This document shows, one piece after another, positions 34,454 through 43,586 of a stretch of 64,000 bases of DNA. This DNA is from CAZDCD01 sp964503885. Lineage in GTDB: Bacteria; Bacteroidota; Bacteroidia; Bacteroidales; UBA10428. Made by a program: the position numbers and the translations under genes. Within the stretch, counting starts at the first letter, position 1. Every line of letters starts with the position of its first letter. Location of the stretch: NCBI GenBank assembly GCA_964503885.1, contig CAZDCD010000020.1, positions 21,455 to 85,454 on the forward strand, given 5' to 3'. The notes under the pieces are model-generated. The model did no database searches. It worked only from the letters and a program-made list of their open reading frames with translations, and was not told the DNA's origin.

Positions 34454-35923
34454 ATGGCCTTTATATCGGACCGAATTATATCAGAGGGCTTAACATTTGA
34501 TGATGTCCTGCTGGTTCCTGCTTTTTCGGAGGTTTTACCGAAAGAAGTAAACCTTACAACAAGGCTTTCAAGAAATATAGTGCTCAATACTCCGATCGTT
34601 TCGGCTGCGATGGACACGGTCACTGAGGCGCCCCTGGCGATTGCCATTGCCCGCGAAGGAGGCATAGGGGTGATTCATAAAAACATGAGTATCGAAGATC
34701 AGGCCAAGCAGGTCAAGACGGTTAAAAGGGCAGAGAATGGAATGATCTTCGATCCGATTACTATAAAGAAAGATGCTACGGTTGGCGATGCACTTAACCT
34801 TATGAGAGAGTTTAAGATCGGCGGTATTCCGGTGGTCGATGACAACCATAAGCTAATCGGTATTGTTACAAACCGCGATCTGAGGTTCGAAACGAGCCTG
34901 GGAAGACCGGTAAGCGAGGTGATGACCCATGAGAACATTATCTACACCAGCGTTGAAATTAATCTTGAGGAAGCAGCCGACATTTTGCAGCAGTATAAGA
35001 TTGAAAAGCTTCCGGTTGTCGACGAAACCCACAAACTTATCGGATTGATCACCTATAAGGACATCACCAAGGCAAAAGACAGGCCCTTTGCCTGCAAGGA
35101 TCCGATGGGACGGCTCCGGGTTGCTGCGGCAGTGGGAGTCACAAAAGACTATATGAACCGTATTACAGCACTTGTAAAATCAGACGTGGATGCAATCATC
35201 ATTGATACTGCCCATGGACATACACGTGAAGTGGTTAGTGTGCTAAAGGAAGCAAAAAAAGCATTCCCGAATATCGACCTGATCGTCGGCAATATAGCTA
35301 CTGCAGATGCTGCACTGGAGCTGTATAAAGCCGGCGCTGACGCCGTAAAGGTTGGGATCGGTCCGGGATCGATTTGTACTACCCGGGTAATAGCAGGTGT
35401 AGGTGTTCCGCAGCTCTCTGCAATATTTGATGTGGCATCTGCGTTACATGATAAAAATATTCCAATAATAGCAGACGGAGGAATACGGTATTCGGGAGAT
35501 ATTGTGAAAGCAATAGCTTCAGGAGCAAATTCGATCATGGCCGGATCATTGTTTGCCGGCGTTGAAGAGTCTCCCGGGGAAACCATAATTTATAATGGAA
35601 GAAAATACAAATCATACCGGGGAATGGGTTCAATAGATGCCATGCAGCAGGGATCGGGTGACCGGTACTTTCAGGACCCGGATGAAGATATTAAAAAACT
35701 TGTCCCCGAAGGAATTGTGGCCCGTGTACCCTATAAAGGACTCCTTTCAGAGATCATATACCAGTTGATCGGTGGGCTCAGGGCCGGAATGGGGTATTGC
35801 GGTGCAAAAAATATTGAAGGCCTCTGGAAAGCCAAGTTTGTGAGAATAACCAATTCGGGGTTGAATGAAAGCCATCCGCATGATGTTACCATTACCCGTG
35901 AAGCACCCAATTACAGCAGATAA
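34454..35923 (+). CDS. guaB: Inosine-5'-monophosphate dehydrogenase
   Basis: Oxidises IMP to XMP, the committed step of GMP synthesis. 489 residues: barrel start LTFDDVLLVPAFSEVLP, two CBS domains (about 97-150 and 158-210) inserted in the barrel, the catalytic loop GIGPGSICTTR with Cys308, DGGIRYSGDI, and the flap region YRGMGSIDAM. A TATTTTCG box at 34415-34422 differs from the promoter consensus at one base. The PPIase gene begins 27 bp downstream, so guaB heads or joins an envelope-biogenesis operon. Confidence 0.97.
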   Translation: MAFISDRIISEGLTFDDVLLVPAFSEVLPKEVNLTTRLSRNIVLNTPIVSAAMDTVTEAPLAIAIAREGGIGVIHKNMSIEDQAKQVKTVKRAENGMIFDPITIKKDATVGDALNLMREFKIGGIPVVDDNHKLIGIVTNRDLRFETSLGRPVSEVMTHENIIYTSVEINLEEAADILQQYKIEKLPVVDETHKLIGLITYKDITKAKDRPFACKDPMGRLRVAAAVGVTKDYMNRITALVKSDVDAIIIDTAHGHTREVVSVLKEAKKAFPNIDLIVGNIATADAALELYKAGADAVKVGIGPGSICTTRVIAGVGVPQLSAIFDVASALHDKNIPIIADGGIRYSGDIVKAIASGANSIMAGSLFAGVEESPGETIIYNGRKYKSYRGMGSIDAMQQGSGDRYFQDPDEDIKKLVPEGIVARVPYKGLLSEIIYQLIGGLRAGMGYCGAKNIEGLWKAKFVRITNSGLNESHPHDVTITREAPNYSR

Positions 35924-35950
35924 TATTACAATAATTTTAATGTACAGATT

Positions 35951-37906
35951 ATGAAGAAGTATTTTTGCAGTTTGTTCCTGATTTTAGTCGTTTCCATTTC
36001 AGGCATTTTAGCACAGAAAAACGAAATTATTGTGACGATAGGTGATAATGGTATTGCCCGTGAAGAGTTTGAAAGAATATACCATAAAAACCTATCCTCG
36101 TCGGTTTATGACAACAAATCGGTTGAGGAATACATGGATATGTTCATCAACTTCAAATTGAAAGTCATCGAAGCCGAAAGGCTTGGATACGACACCACAG
36201 CAGCCTTCATCAATGAGCTGGCAGGATACCGTGAACAACTGGCCAAGCCCTATCTTGAGGACAGGGAAGTTACAGATGAACTGCTGCACGAAGCGTATAA
36301 CCGTACCTTAAAAATTGTAAGTGCAAGCCATATTTTGCTGCGCCTCGATGAAAATGCACCCCCGTCGGATACGCTGGCCTTATATGAAAAGATGATGAAG
36401 ATAAGGGACCGCATCCTTGCAGGCGAACCTTTTGATAAAGTTGCCAGAGAAACCTCGGAAGACCCGTCAGCGGCAAAAAATGGAGGATACCTGGGCTGGT
36501 TCGGTGCATTCAAGATGGTATATCCTTTTGAAAATACCGCCTACAATACTCCTGTGGGAGGAGTTTCCATGCCTTTCCGTACCCGGTACGGATACCATAT
36601 CTTAAAAAATGAAGGGATGCGTGATGCCAGGGGCAGTGTGAAAATAGCCCATATTCTGATACTGGCACCTGCAGGTGATTCGGCAGGCCGGACTGCCGGA
36701 TATAAGAGGGCCGAGGAATATTACCAGAGATTGCTCCATGGTGAAAGCTTTGCAAAACTGGCCGAAAAATACTCCGATGACAGGCAAACAGCAGAGCACG
36801 GAGGAGAACTCAGATGGCTGAAATCAGGAGAGATTGATCCTGAATTCGAAGATGTAATTTATTCACTGAAAGACAGCGGTGATTTTACAGAACCCCTGGC
36901 CAGGGAATATGGCTGGCATATCATAATGCTTATTAAAAAGAAACCGGTTGAATCGTTTGAAGAGATTAAACCCGAACTCGAAAAGCGCATTGAGCGTGAC
37001 GATCGGGGCAGGAAGGTTGAAGATGCCGTACTGGAAAGAATTAAAAAAGAAGATAATTTTAAAGAATACAGGGAAAACCTTCAACCTGTGATCGATGTTC
37101 TTGATGAATCACTTTATTATGGCAATTTCGACCTGTCGCTTGCCTACGATCTGATCAACCCCGTGTTTTCTATCGGTCAGAAAGAATATACTCAGAAAGA
37201 CCTCATTAAATTTATTACAGGTAAGGGGAAAAAATACAGAAAGGAAGTGTCATTACAGGATATTGTAGATGAACGGTATAATGCATTTGTCCGCGACAGG
37301 CTGTTCGATTATGAAAAAAGCCATCTTGAAGAAAAATATCCAGAATTCAGGAATCTTATGAAAGAATACCACGACGGCATCCTGTTGTTCAACCTTACCG
37401 ATGATACGGTATGGTCGAAGGCGGTTAAGGACACATCGGGGCTGAAAGCATTTTATGAAAAGTCCGGAAACAACTACATGTGGAAAGAACGCGCATTCAT
37501 CTCTACCTATATGTACCATGATTCGGTGCTAAATGCTGTTGTTTTTAAAACAGCCGGAAAAAGAGCACAGGATATGTTCCCGGCAGCTATAGCCGATTCG
37601 ATCATCTGCGGTTCGGATTCAAATGCCTGTGTAACCATTGCAGACCGGAAACTCGAAAAGGGTCAGGAAGTGCTTCCTGCAGGATTGTTGTGGGAAAAAG
37701 GAAGTTATGTGATTGATACAACGGATGGAAAGATCAACCTGATTTATGTGAATGCTATCATGCCACCTGAACCGAAAAAGCTCGACGAGGCAAAGGGACT
37801 GATCACAGCCGATTACCAGACTTACCTCGAATCTGAGTGGATAAAATCGCTTCGTGCAAAATATCCCATAACGGTCAACAAAAAAATATTAAAAAAAGTT
37901 AAATAG
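35951..37906 (+). CDS. Periplasmic peptidylprolyl isomerase with two parvulin domains
   Basis: 651 residues with an N-terminal signal peptide ending at ILAQ. A SurA-like chaperone region comes first, then two PpiC rotamase domains in tandem: ASHILLRLDE to YGYHILK (about 117-220) and IAHILILAPA to YGWHIIML (about 231-330). A long C-terminal helical part completes it. The role is folding of outer-membrane proteins in the periplasm. First of three related genes between guaB and the OstA-like gene; this arrangement suggests joint service to outer-membrane assembly. Confidence 0.88.
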   Translation: MKKYFCSLFLILVVSISGILAQKNEIIVTIGDNGIAREEFERIYHKNLSSSVYDNKSVEEYMDMFINFKLKVIEAERLGYDTTAAFINELAGYREQLAKPYLEDREVTDELLHEAYNRTLKIVSASHILLRLDENAPPSDTLALYEKMMKIRDRILAGEPFDKVARETSEDPSAAKNGGYLGWFGAFKMVYPFENTAYNTPVGGVSMPFRTRYGYHILKNEGMRDARGSVKIAHILILAPAGDSAGRTAGYKRAEEYYQRLLHGESFAKLAEKYSDDRQTAEHGGELRWLKSGEIDPEFEDVIYSLKDSGDFTEPLAREYGWHIIMLIKKKPVESFEEIKPELEKRIERDDRGRKVEDAVLERIKKEDNFKEYRENLQPVIDVLDESLYYGNFDLSLAYDLINPVFSIGQKEYTQKDLIKFITGKGKKYRKEVSLQDIVDERYNAFVRDRLFDYEKSHLEEKYPEFRNLMKEYHDGILLFNLTDDTVWSKAVKDTSGLKAFYEKSGNNYMWKERAFISTYMYHDSVLNAVVFKTAGKRAQDMFPAAIADSIICGSDSNACVTIADRKLEKGQEVLPAGLLWEKGSYVIDTTDGKINLIYVNAIMPPEPKKLDEAKGLITADYQTYLESEWIKSLRAKYPITVNKKILKKVK

Positions 37907-37940
37907 TTATCATTCAACCGATTTCTAATATATATTGCGC

Positions 37941-37948
37941 TATATTTG
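37941..37948 (+). promoter_or_regulatory. Candidate -7 promoter element
   Basis: TATATTTG, an exact TAnnTTTG, 26 bp before ATG 37975. No TTTG is found at the usual distance upstream, so it may be a secondary promoter inside the operon. Confidence 0.45.
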
Positions 37949-37974
37949 AATATACTAAAACGCGGAAAATCAAC

Positions 37975-38838
37975 ATGACAAGTCAACTGAAAGTGGCGGG
38001 ATCAATCGTCACAGCTATTGTTTTTTCTTTGGTATTTTCCTGCAGACAGACGAACAAGGAGCCGAAACAAAAACCTATCGCCCGTGTATTCGATAAATAC
38101 CTTTATCCTGCAGATCTTAAGAATGTTATACCTTCCAACATATCGGCATCCGACAGTGGTGTCCTGGCCAATGATTACATCGATAAATGGATACGCAAGC
38201 AGCTCCTTCTGAGAAAAGCAGAACTGAACCTTACTGAAGAGGAAAAAAACGTCGACGAGCAGATTGAGGATTATAAGACTTCGTTACTTGTCTTTAAATA
38301 TGAACAGAGCCTGATCAAGCAAAAGCTCGATACTATTATCAGGAGCGATGAAATAGAGAATTATTACAACGAAAATAGTTCGAATTTTCTTCTGAGCAAC
38401 AATATCGTTAAAGCCTTGTTTTTGCAGGTCCCCAGGGATGCACCTGAACTCTGGAATGTAAGACGGTGGTGCCGTTCCAATGCTAGCGATGACCTGAGAA
38501 AACTCGAAGCATATGCATATCAGCATGCAAAGAAATATGATTATTTCAACGACGACTGGGTAGATTTCAAGGAAATTGAAAAAGCCATTCCCTACAGGCT
38601 CGATAATGTGGAACGATACCTGAAATACAGAAAAAATCTTGAATTCAAGGATTCAACATATTATTATATGATCAGCCTGAAGGATTACAGGATCACAGGT
38701 GATATCGCCCCGCTTGAATATGTTACAGCCGATATAGAAGCAATTATCATGAACAAAAGAAGAATTCAAATGATCAACCGGCTTGAATCAAACATATATA
38801 ACGATGCACTTAACCGCAGATATTTTACCATATATTAA
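37975..38838 (+). CDS. SurA_N-like lipoprotein without PPIase domain
   Basis: 287 residues with a lipoprotein signal (VFSLVFSC, lipid Cys23). The mature part is charged and helical (YIDKWIRKQLLLRKAELNLTEEE, EIENYYNENSSNF), the pattern of SurA/PrsA chaperone N-domains. No rotamase domain follows. It is flanked by two parvulin-type PPIases and is 9 bp from the next gene, so it is probably an accessory folding factor. Function is inferred from position and pattern only. Confidence 0.65.
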   Translation: MTSQLKVAGSIVTAIVFSLVFSCRQTNKEPKQKPIARVFDKYLYPADLKNVIPSNISASDSGVLANDYIDKWIRKQLLLRKAELNLTEEEKNVDEQIEDYKTSLLVFKYEQSLIKQKLDTIIRSDEIENYYNENSSNFLLSNNIVKALFLQVPRDAPELWNVRRWCRSNASDDLRKLEAYAYQHAKKYDYFNDDWVDFKEIEKAIPYRLDNVERYLKYRKNLEFKDSTYYYMISLKDYRITGDIAPLEYVTADIEAIIMNKRRIQMINRLESNIYNDALNRRYFTIY

Positions 38839-38847
38839 TTTCCTGAC

Positions 38848-40191
38848 ATGTATAAAATATTTCTCTTTATTCCCTTAGCTATTACCCTTATATTTGCGAG
38901 ATCGTATTCTCAACCCAGGATTGCCGATGAAATTGTAGCCGTAGTAGGCGATAAGAAAATTCAATACTCCGACATTGAAAAACAATACTACCAGTTGCTT
39001 GCCCAGGGAATGAATGAAGAGGAAGGATTACGGTGCAAGATTCTGGAAGAGCTGCTAAACCAGATGCTTCTCGTAAACCAGGCTGAGATTGACAGCATCG
39101 AAGTGAATGATCTGCAGGTGGAGATGGAACTCGATAACCGCATGCAATATTATATCAACCAGGTGGGTTCGGAAGAAAAGCTCGAACAGCTTTTTCAGAA
39201 GACAATCCTTGAAATGAAGGAAGATTTTCGCGATCTGGTAAGGGATCAGATCCTTGCCCAGCAGATGAGAAGTCAGATTACCAAAAACATCTCCATAACT
39301 CCCTCGGAAGTCCGCAGTTTTTACAGGAGCCTTCCACCTGACAGTCTTCCTTATATCAATGCACAGGTAGAGGTTAGCCAGATTGTGTTATACCCTTCGT
39401 CGAGTGAGTCGGCGATCATGGAAGTACGTGAAAAATTGCTCAATCTCAGGCAGCGGATCATCGAAGGTGAAAATTTTGCCACACTGGCTGTCTTGTATTC
39501 TGAAGATCCGGGATCCGCTTCCAAAGGAGGTGATATCGGGTTTGCCTCTAAAGGCAGCCTGGATCCTGAGTATGCCAAGGCAGCTATGGCGTTAAAACCG
39601 GGACAGGTATCCAAAATTGTGGAATCTGAATTCGGATTTCATATCATTCAGCTGATCGAACGTTCGGGGGACCGGATCCATACCCGGCATATTCTTATGA
39701 AACCTAAGATCACTCCTGAAGAGAAGTTCAAAACAAAAGAAAGAATGGATAGTATCCTTTCTCTCATTCATGCCGATTCGTTAAAGTTTGAGGATGCAGC
39801 CAGGCGTTATTCCATGGATGAAGAAACACGCCTGAGTGGCGGAAAACTGGTGAATCCCCAGTCAGGTACATCAACTTTTGAACTCGACCAGTTCGACACC
39901 CGCGATTACCTTGTCATCAATAAGCTGAGTCCGGGACAGGTTTCGGAAGCTTATGAAACGACAGACAATAAAGGAAAAACCATTATTAAGGCCGTAAAGC
40001 TTACAAACCGTACCAATCCCCATGTCGCCAATATCAGGGACGATTACAACCTGTTCAAGCAAATTGCACTTCAGCAAAAGGAGAACGATATTGTGGAAAA
40101 CTGGATCAGGAACAAAATAGGGACTACCTATATAAAAATAGAAGACAGGTATAAAGACTGTGATTTCCATATTAAAGGATGGGTTAAGTGA
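38848..40191 (+). CDS. SurA-like peptidylprolyl isomerase
   Basis: 447 residues with a signal peptide cut near SYSQP. The SurA N-domain (IADEIVAVVGDKKIQYSDIEKQY) comes first. Two parvulin domains follow: EVSQIVLYPSSSE to FGFHIIQL, and HTRHILMKPKI onward with SMDEETRLSGGKL. The order N-domain, P1, P2 is that of SurA, the periplasmic chaperone of outer-membrane barrels; length is close to E. coli SurA (428). 9 bp from the preceding lipoprotein gene and 27 bp from the OstA-like gene. Confidence 0.9.
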   Translation: MYKIFLFIPLAITLIFARSYSQPRIADEIVAVVGDKKIQYSDIEKQYYQLLAQGMNEEEGLRCKILEELLNQMLLVNQAEIDSIEVNDLQVEMELDNRMQYYINQVGSEEKLEQLFQKTILEMKEDFRDLVRDQILAQQMRSQITKNISITPSEVRSFYRSLPPDSLPYINAQVEVSQIVLYPSSSESAIMEVREKLLNLRQRIIEGENFATLAVLYSEDPGSASKGGDIGFASKGSLDPEYAKAAMALKPGQVSKIVESEFGFHIIQLIERSGDRIHTRHILMKPKITPEEKFKTKERMDSILSLIHADSLKFEDAARRYSMDEETRLSGGKLVNPQSGTSTFELDQFDTRDYLVINKLSPGQVSEAYETTDNKGKTIIKAVKLTNRTNPHVANIRDDYNLFKQIALQQKENDIVENWIRNKIGTTYIKIEDRYKDCDFHIKGWVK

Positions 40192-40218
40192 CCACTGGTT
40201 TGTGATTAATTTTAATGA

Positions 40219-41736
40219 ATGGCTGGTTCATCTGGTATTTATAAAAAACTGGCATTTCTGCTGCCGGCTGTCTTGTTTGTTTGTCTTAAATCCGCATCGC
40301 AGGAAAAAAAGATCGATTTCAATGCTGAAAACGTGGAGTTTGATCGGAAGATAGCGAACGGTGCCTTTCGTCTTTGGGACAACGTGGTATTCACACACCA
40401 AGGCGCAAAGATGTATTGTGACAGTGCATATTTTTATCCGCAGGAAAATTCGCTCGATGCTTATTCCGATGTTTATATTAACCAGGCAGATACCATACAC
40501 CTTTATGGTGATTTTCTTCATTATGACGGCAATACCAGGTTTGCCCTGATCAGGGAAAATGTCAGGCTTACCAGCAAAGAAACGAACCTGTCTACAAGCA
40601 TGCTTGATTTCGACCTGAACCGCAATGTCGGCTATTATACTACCGGCGCTGTAATCCTGAACGGCGACAATAAGCTGCGAAGCAGGTACGGCTATTATTA
40701 TTCGAACGAGCATTACTATATATTCAAAGACAGTGTTGTCGTAGAAAATCCTGATTACACAATTTATTCCGATACACTGAAATACAATACGCAAACCAAT
40801 ACTGCCTTTTTTCTCGGCCCAACGGAAATTATCAGTGACAGCAACTATATCTATTGTGAAAACGGATGGTACAATACAGAGACCAATATTTCCCTGCTAA
40901 AGAAAAATGCATTCCTGAAAAACAGTCAACAGACTGTAAGTGGCGACAGCCTTTATTATGAAAGGGAATCGGGTAACGGAAAAGCATTCGGCTCAGTGGA
41001 AATTGTCGATCTCGAACAGAATGTCATTCTGCGGGGCAATTATGCAACGTATGTTGAGAAGACTGAACAATCAGTGCTTACCGGAAAAGCTGTATTCATA
41101 CAGGCAACCGAAAATGACTCCATCTTTGTTCATGCTGACACGTTGCGCTCCGAACTAGATACCTCAGGATCAAAGCTTATCAGGGCATATTACAGGGTAA
41201 AGCTATTTAAGTCAGATATGCAGGGTAAATGCGATTCCATGTCGTATTCATTTGCAGATTCCATCATCCGGTTGTATCACGATCCTGTACTCTGGTCGGA
41301 AGATAATCAGCTTACTTCTGACTATATTGAGATCAGGACAAAAAATAAAAAGATCGATCAACTCTATCTTCAGCATATGGCCTTTATCGTCAATCAGGAA
41401 GATTCATCAAAATTTAACCAGATCAAAGGCAAAGATATGTTATGCTATTTCAGGGATAATGAACTCTACAGGATTGATGTGAACGGTAACGGTCAGACAC
41501 TTTATTATCCGAAAGACGGGGATGAAATTATCGGGGCAAACAAGGCAGAAAGCTCAAATCTTGTGATATTCTGGAAAGACGGAAAAGTACAGACGATTAA
41601 GTTTATGATAAAGCCTCAGGCGATACTTTATCCGCTTGACCAGATTCCTCCGGAAGAAACAAAATTGAAAAATTTTCGCTGGCTCGATTCTCAGCGACCC
41701 AAAAATAAGGGTGATATTTTTTACTGGAACCCATGA
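40219..41736 (+). CDS. OstA-like (LptA/LptD N-domain) periplasmic protein
   Basis: 505 residues with an N-terminal signal segment (LAFLLPAVLFVCLKSASQ) and then repeating LptA-type beta-jellyroll strands such as GAKMYCDSAYFYPQENSLDAYSDVYI, LTGKAVFIQATENDSIFVHADTL and YRVKLFKSDMQGKCDSMSY. This is the OstA-like protein found throughout Bacteroidota, thought to act in LPS transport across the periplasm. It ends the guaB/PPIase block and is followed by a terminator shared with the convergent DUF2795 gene. Confidence 0.88.
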   Translation: MAGSSGIYKKLAFLLPAVLFVCLKSASQEKKIDFNAENVEFDRKIANGAFRLWDNVVFTHQGAKMYCDSAYFYPQENSLDAYSDVYINQADTIHLYGDFLHYDGNTRFALIRENVRLTSKETNLSTSMLDFDLNRNVGYYTTGAVILNGDNKLRSRYGYYYSNEHYYIFKDSVVVENPDYTIYSDTLKYNTQTNTAFFLGPTEIISDSNYIYCENGWYNTETNISLLKKNAFLKNSQQTVSGDSLYYERESGNGKAFGSVEIVDLEQNVILRGNYATYVEKTEQSVLTGKAVFIQATENDSIFVHADTLRSELDTSGSKLIRAYYRVKLFKSDMQGKCDSMSYSFADSIIRLYHDPVLWSEDNQLTSDYIEIRTKNKKIDQLYLQHMAFIVNQEDSSKFNQIKGKDMLCYFRDNELYRIDVNGNGQTLYYPKDGDEIIGANKAESSNLVIFWKDGKVQTIKFMIKPQAILYPLDQIPPEETKLKNFRWLDSQRPKNKGDIFYWNP

Positions 41737-41740
41737 AAAA

Positions 41741-41762
41741 GGGATTAAACAAGCTTAATCCC
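41741..41762. terminator. Convergent bidirectional terminator
   Basis: Arms GGGATTAA (41741-41748) and TTAATCCC (41755-41762) with a 6-base loop. Five T follow on the minus strand and weakly T-rich sequence follows on the plus strand, serving the DUF2795 gene and the OstA-like gene. Confidence 0.75.
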
Positions 41763-41766
41763 CTAT

Positions 41767-41988
41767 TTAATATTCATCTTCATTGAAGAAGAAGTCATCT
41801 TTGCTTGGATAATCGGGCCAGATATCTTCAATGCTTTCATAAATCTCACCTTCATCTTCGATTTCCTGCAGGTTTTCAATGACTTCAAGCGGAGCACCCG
41901 AACGGATCGCATAATCAATCAACTCATCTTTTGTTGCCGGCCAGGGTGCATCTTCAAGCTTTGATGCAAGTTCCAGTGTCCAATACAT
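41767..41988 (-). CDS. DUF2795 domain protein
   Basis: A 73-residue acidic protein. WPATKDELIDYAIRSGAPLEVIENLQ is the well-conserved core of small DUF2795 proteins in Bacteroidota; a DEGEIYESIEDIWPDYPSKDDF tail follows. The biochemical role is unknown. It has its own -7 element at 42083-42090 and a terminator at its stop, so it is a single-gene unit. Confidence 0.85.
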   Translation of the reverse strand: MYWTLELASKLEDAPWPATKDELIDYAIRSGAPLEVIENLQEIEDEGEIYESIEDIWPDYPSKDDFFFNEDEY

Positions 41989-42082
41989 AATGATGAAATT
42001 TAACTTTTAATGAAACGTATTTTTGCGTTGCATCCTGACATTTTGATCGCGTTTTGTCAGATATGGTACCCTGAAAATTTTG

Positions 42083-42090
42083 CAAATATA
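42083..42090 (-). promoter_or_regulatory. Candidate -7 element of the DUF2795 gene
   Basis: Minus strand TATATTTG, an exact TAnnTTTG. It lies about 95 bases upstream of the DUF2795 start, immediately after the adenosyltransferase stop. No good TTTG at the expected spacing. Confidence 0.45.
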
Positions 42091-42103
42091 AAAAAATTAT
42101 TAG

Positions 42104-42664
42104 TCAATCAGCATTTGCAATCCATTTAATTTCATCTAACTGAAAATCAAGAGATAACGATCTTGATAGTACGAAAAAATAGTCCGATAGCCTGTTCATA
42201 TATTGGATTATTACAAGGGGCACCTCTGAAGTTGCAGTGAGTTCGATAATTCTCCTTTCTGCCCTCCGGCATATCGTGCGTGCGATATGACTGAATGAAA
42301 CCGCAGGATGACCTCCGGGGATAATGAATGATTGCAAAAGCGGTAGCTTCATACTTAGTGCATCCATTTCCTGCTCCAGGAATGCGATCTCCTTTTCATG
42401 CAAGACAGGTAATTTAACCCTGCAGTCATTAAAGTCGGCTGCCAAAATTGCAGCACATGCCATCAGTTTGTCCTGTATCCTCAGGAGTGTTTTTTTGTGT
42501 GTTTCATCAACCGGCTGGTCTCTGAGCAACCCGGTGTATGCGATCAGCTCATCGACAGTTCCGTATGCTTCAATCCTGATATCCGATTTTGAAACGCGTT
42601 TACCGCCAGCCAGAGAGGTAGTACCGTCGTCCCCTTTCCGTGTATATATTTTCAGATCATCCAT
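42104..42664 (-). CDS. Cob(I)yrinic acid a,c-diamide adenosyltransferase, PduO type
   Basis: Transfers the adenosyl group of ATP to cob(I)alamin to make coenzyme B12. About 186 residues from ATG at 42664. KIYTRKGDDGTTSLAGGKRV is the ATP-binding signature; AYGTVDELIAYTGLLRD, ICRRAERRI and QYMNRLSDYFFVLSR complete the PduO/MMAB fold. A longer upstream reading to 42769 has no family similarity. No other cobalamin genes are near, so it probably serves salvage or B12-dependent mutases encoded elsewhere. Confidence 0.92.
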   Translation of the reverse strand: MDDLKIYTRKGDDGTTSLAGGKRVSKSDIRIEAYGTVDELIAYTGLLRDQPVDETHKKTLLRIQDKLMACAAILAADFNDCRVKLPVLHEKEIAFLEQEMDALSMKLPLLQSFIIPGGHPAVSFSHIARTICRRAERRIIELTATSEVPLVIIQYMNRLSDYFFVLSRSLSLDFQLDEIKWIANAD

Positions 42665-42820
42665 GGTTTTATTGAGTTTTATGACCCTGATACGATCAGA
42701 ATCCCGTTGATCATTGATATATCGTATTTTTGTTAAAAAATCCCTTTTAAACTGTGTAAGACAGCACACAAGCGATTTTACCTGAATACAGCATTGAAAA
42801 CAGCCAGGTATCGGAATTGT

Positions 42821-43528
42821 TTAGCCGTTTTCCTGCACAGGTACCTGATTCAGTTTATCAAAGTCGATCTCTCCGTCTATAAGCCTGATAATCCTTCTTG
42901 CGTGTTTTGCAATTTCTTCTTCATGGGTAACAATGATGATGGTGTTGCCCTTTTCATGGATCTCATTAAAGAGTTCCATAATATCGAGGGATGTCTTTGA
43001 ATCAAGGTTTCCGGTAGGTTCATCGGCAAGGATAATAGACGGCTTGTTCACAAGCGCCCTTGCAAGTGCCACCCTCTGTCTTTGTCCGCCAGAAAGCTCA
43101 TTGGGCCTGTGTGTCATACGGTCAGCCAGTCCCACACTGCCGAGCACCTCTTTTGCATGTTCTACCCTGGCTTGTTTCGGCAGGCCGGCATATACCAGGG
43201 GCAGCATGACATTCTCCAGAGAAGTATAACGCGGCAGGAGGTTGAACGTTTGAAAAACAAAACCGATCTCGCTGTTTCTGATCTCCGCCAATTGGTTATC
43301 ATCGAGCTTACTCACATTCTTCCCGTTTAGAAAATACTCCCCCGATGTAGGTGTATCAAGACACCCGAGGATATTCATCAGCGTGGATTTTCCCGAACCT
43401 GAAGGTCCCATGATGGCCACATACTCATTCCTTTTAATAACAGCAGATATTGAACGTAAGGCCCTTACAATCTGTGTTCCGACAATATAATTTTTAACGA
43501 TCTTATTAAGTTCAATCAAATTTTCCAT
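42821..43528 (-). CDS. ABC transporter ATP-binding protein (LolD/MacB type)
   Basis: 235 residues with Walker A GPSGSGKST (41-49), Q-loop FQTFNLLPR, signature LSGGQ (145-149), Walker B IILADEPTG (to 173) and an H-loop in IIVTHEEE. The sequence family is that of ATPases working with FtsX/MacB-type permeases (lipoprotein release or efflux). No permease gene is adjacent, so its partner is elsewhere. Gene neighbours on the same strand are a methyltransferase upstream and the cobalamin adenosyltransferase downstream. Confidence 0.92.
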   Translation of the reverse strand: MENLIELNKIVKNYIVGTQIVRALRSISAVIKRNEYVAIMGPSGSGKSTLMNILGCLDTPTSGEYFLNGKNVSKLDDNQLAEIRNSEIGFVFQTFNLLPRYTSLENVMLPLVYAGLPKQARVEHAKEVLGSVGLADRMTHRPNELSGGQRQRVALARALVNKPSIILADEPTGNLDSKTSLDIMELFNEIHEKGNTIIIVTHEEEIAKHARRIIRLIDGEIDFDKLNQVPVQENG

Positions 43529-43586
43529 GTTGCCCTGAAATTGTATTTCAAAGAGTATAAATATAAGGTATTATCGCATTATCCTC

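Noticed and set aside
40228..40794. A 188-residue minus-strand frame opposite the OstA-like gene
   Set aside because: Antisense shadow; no signal or motif.
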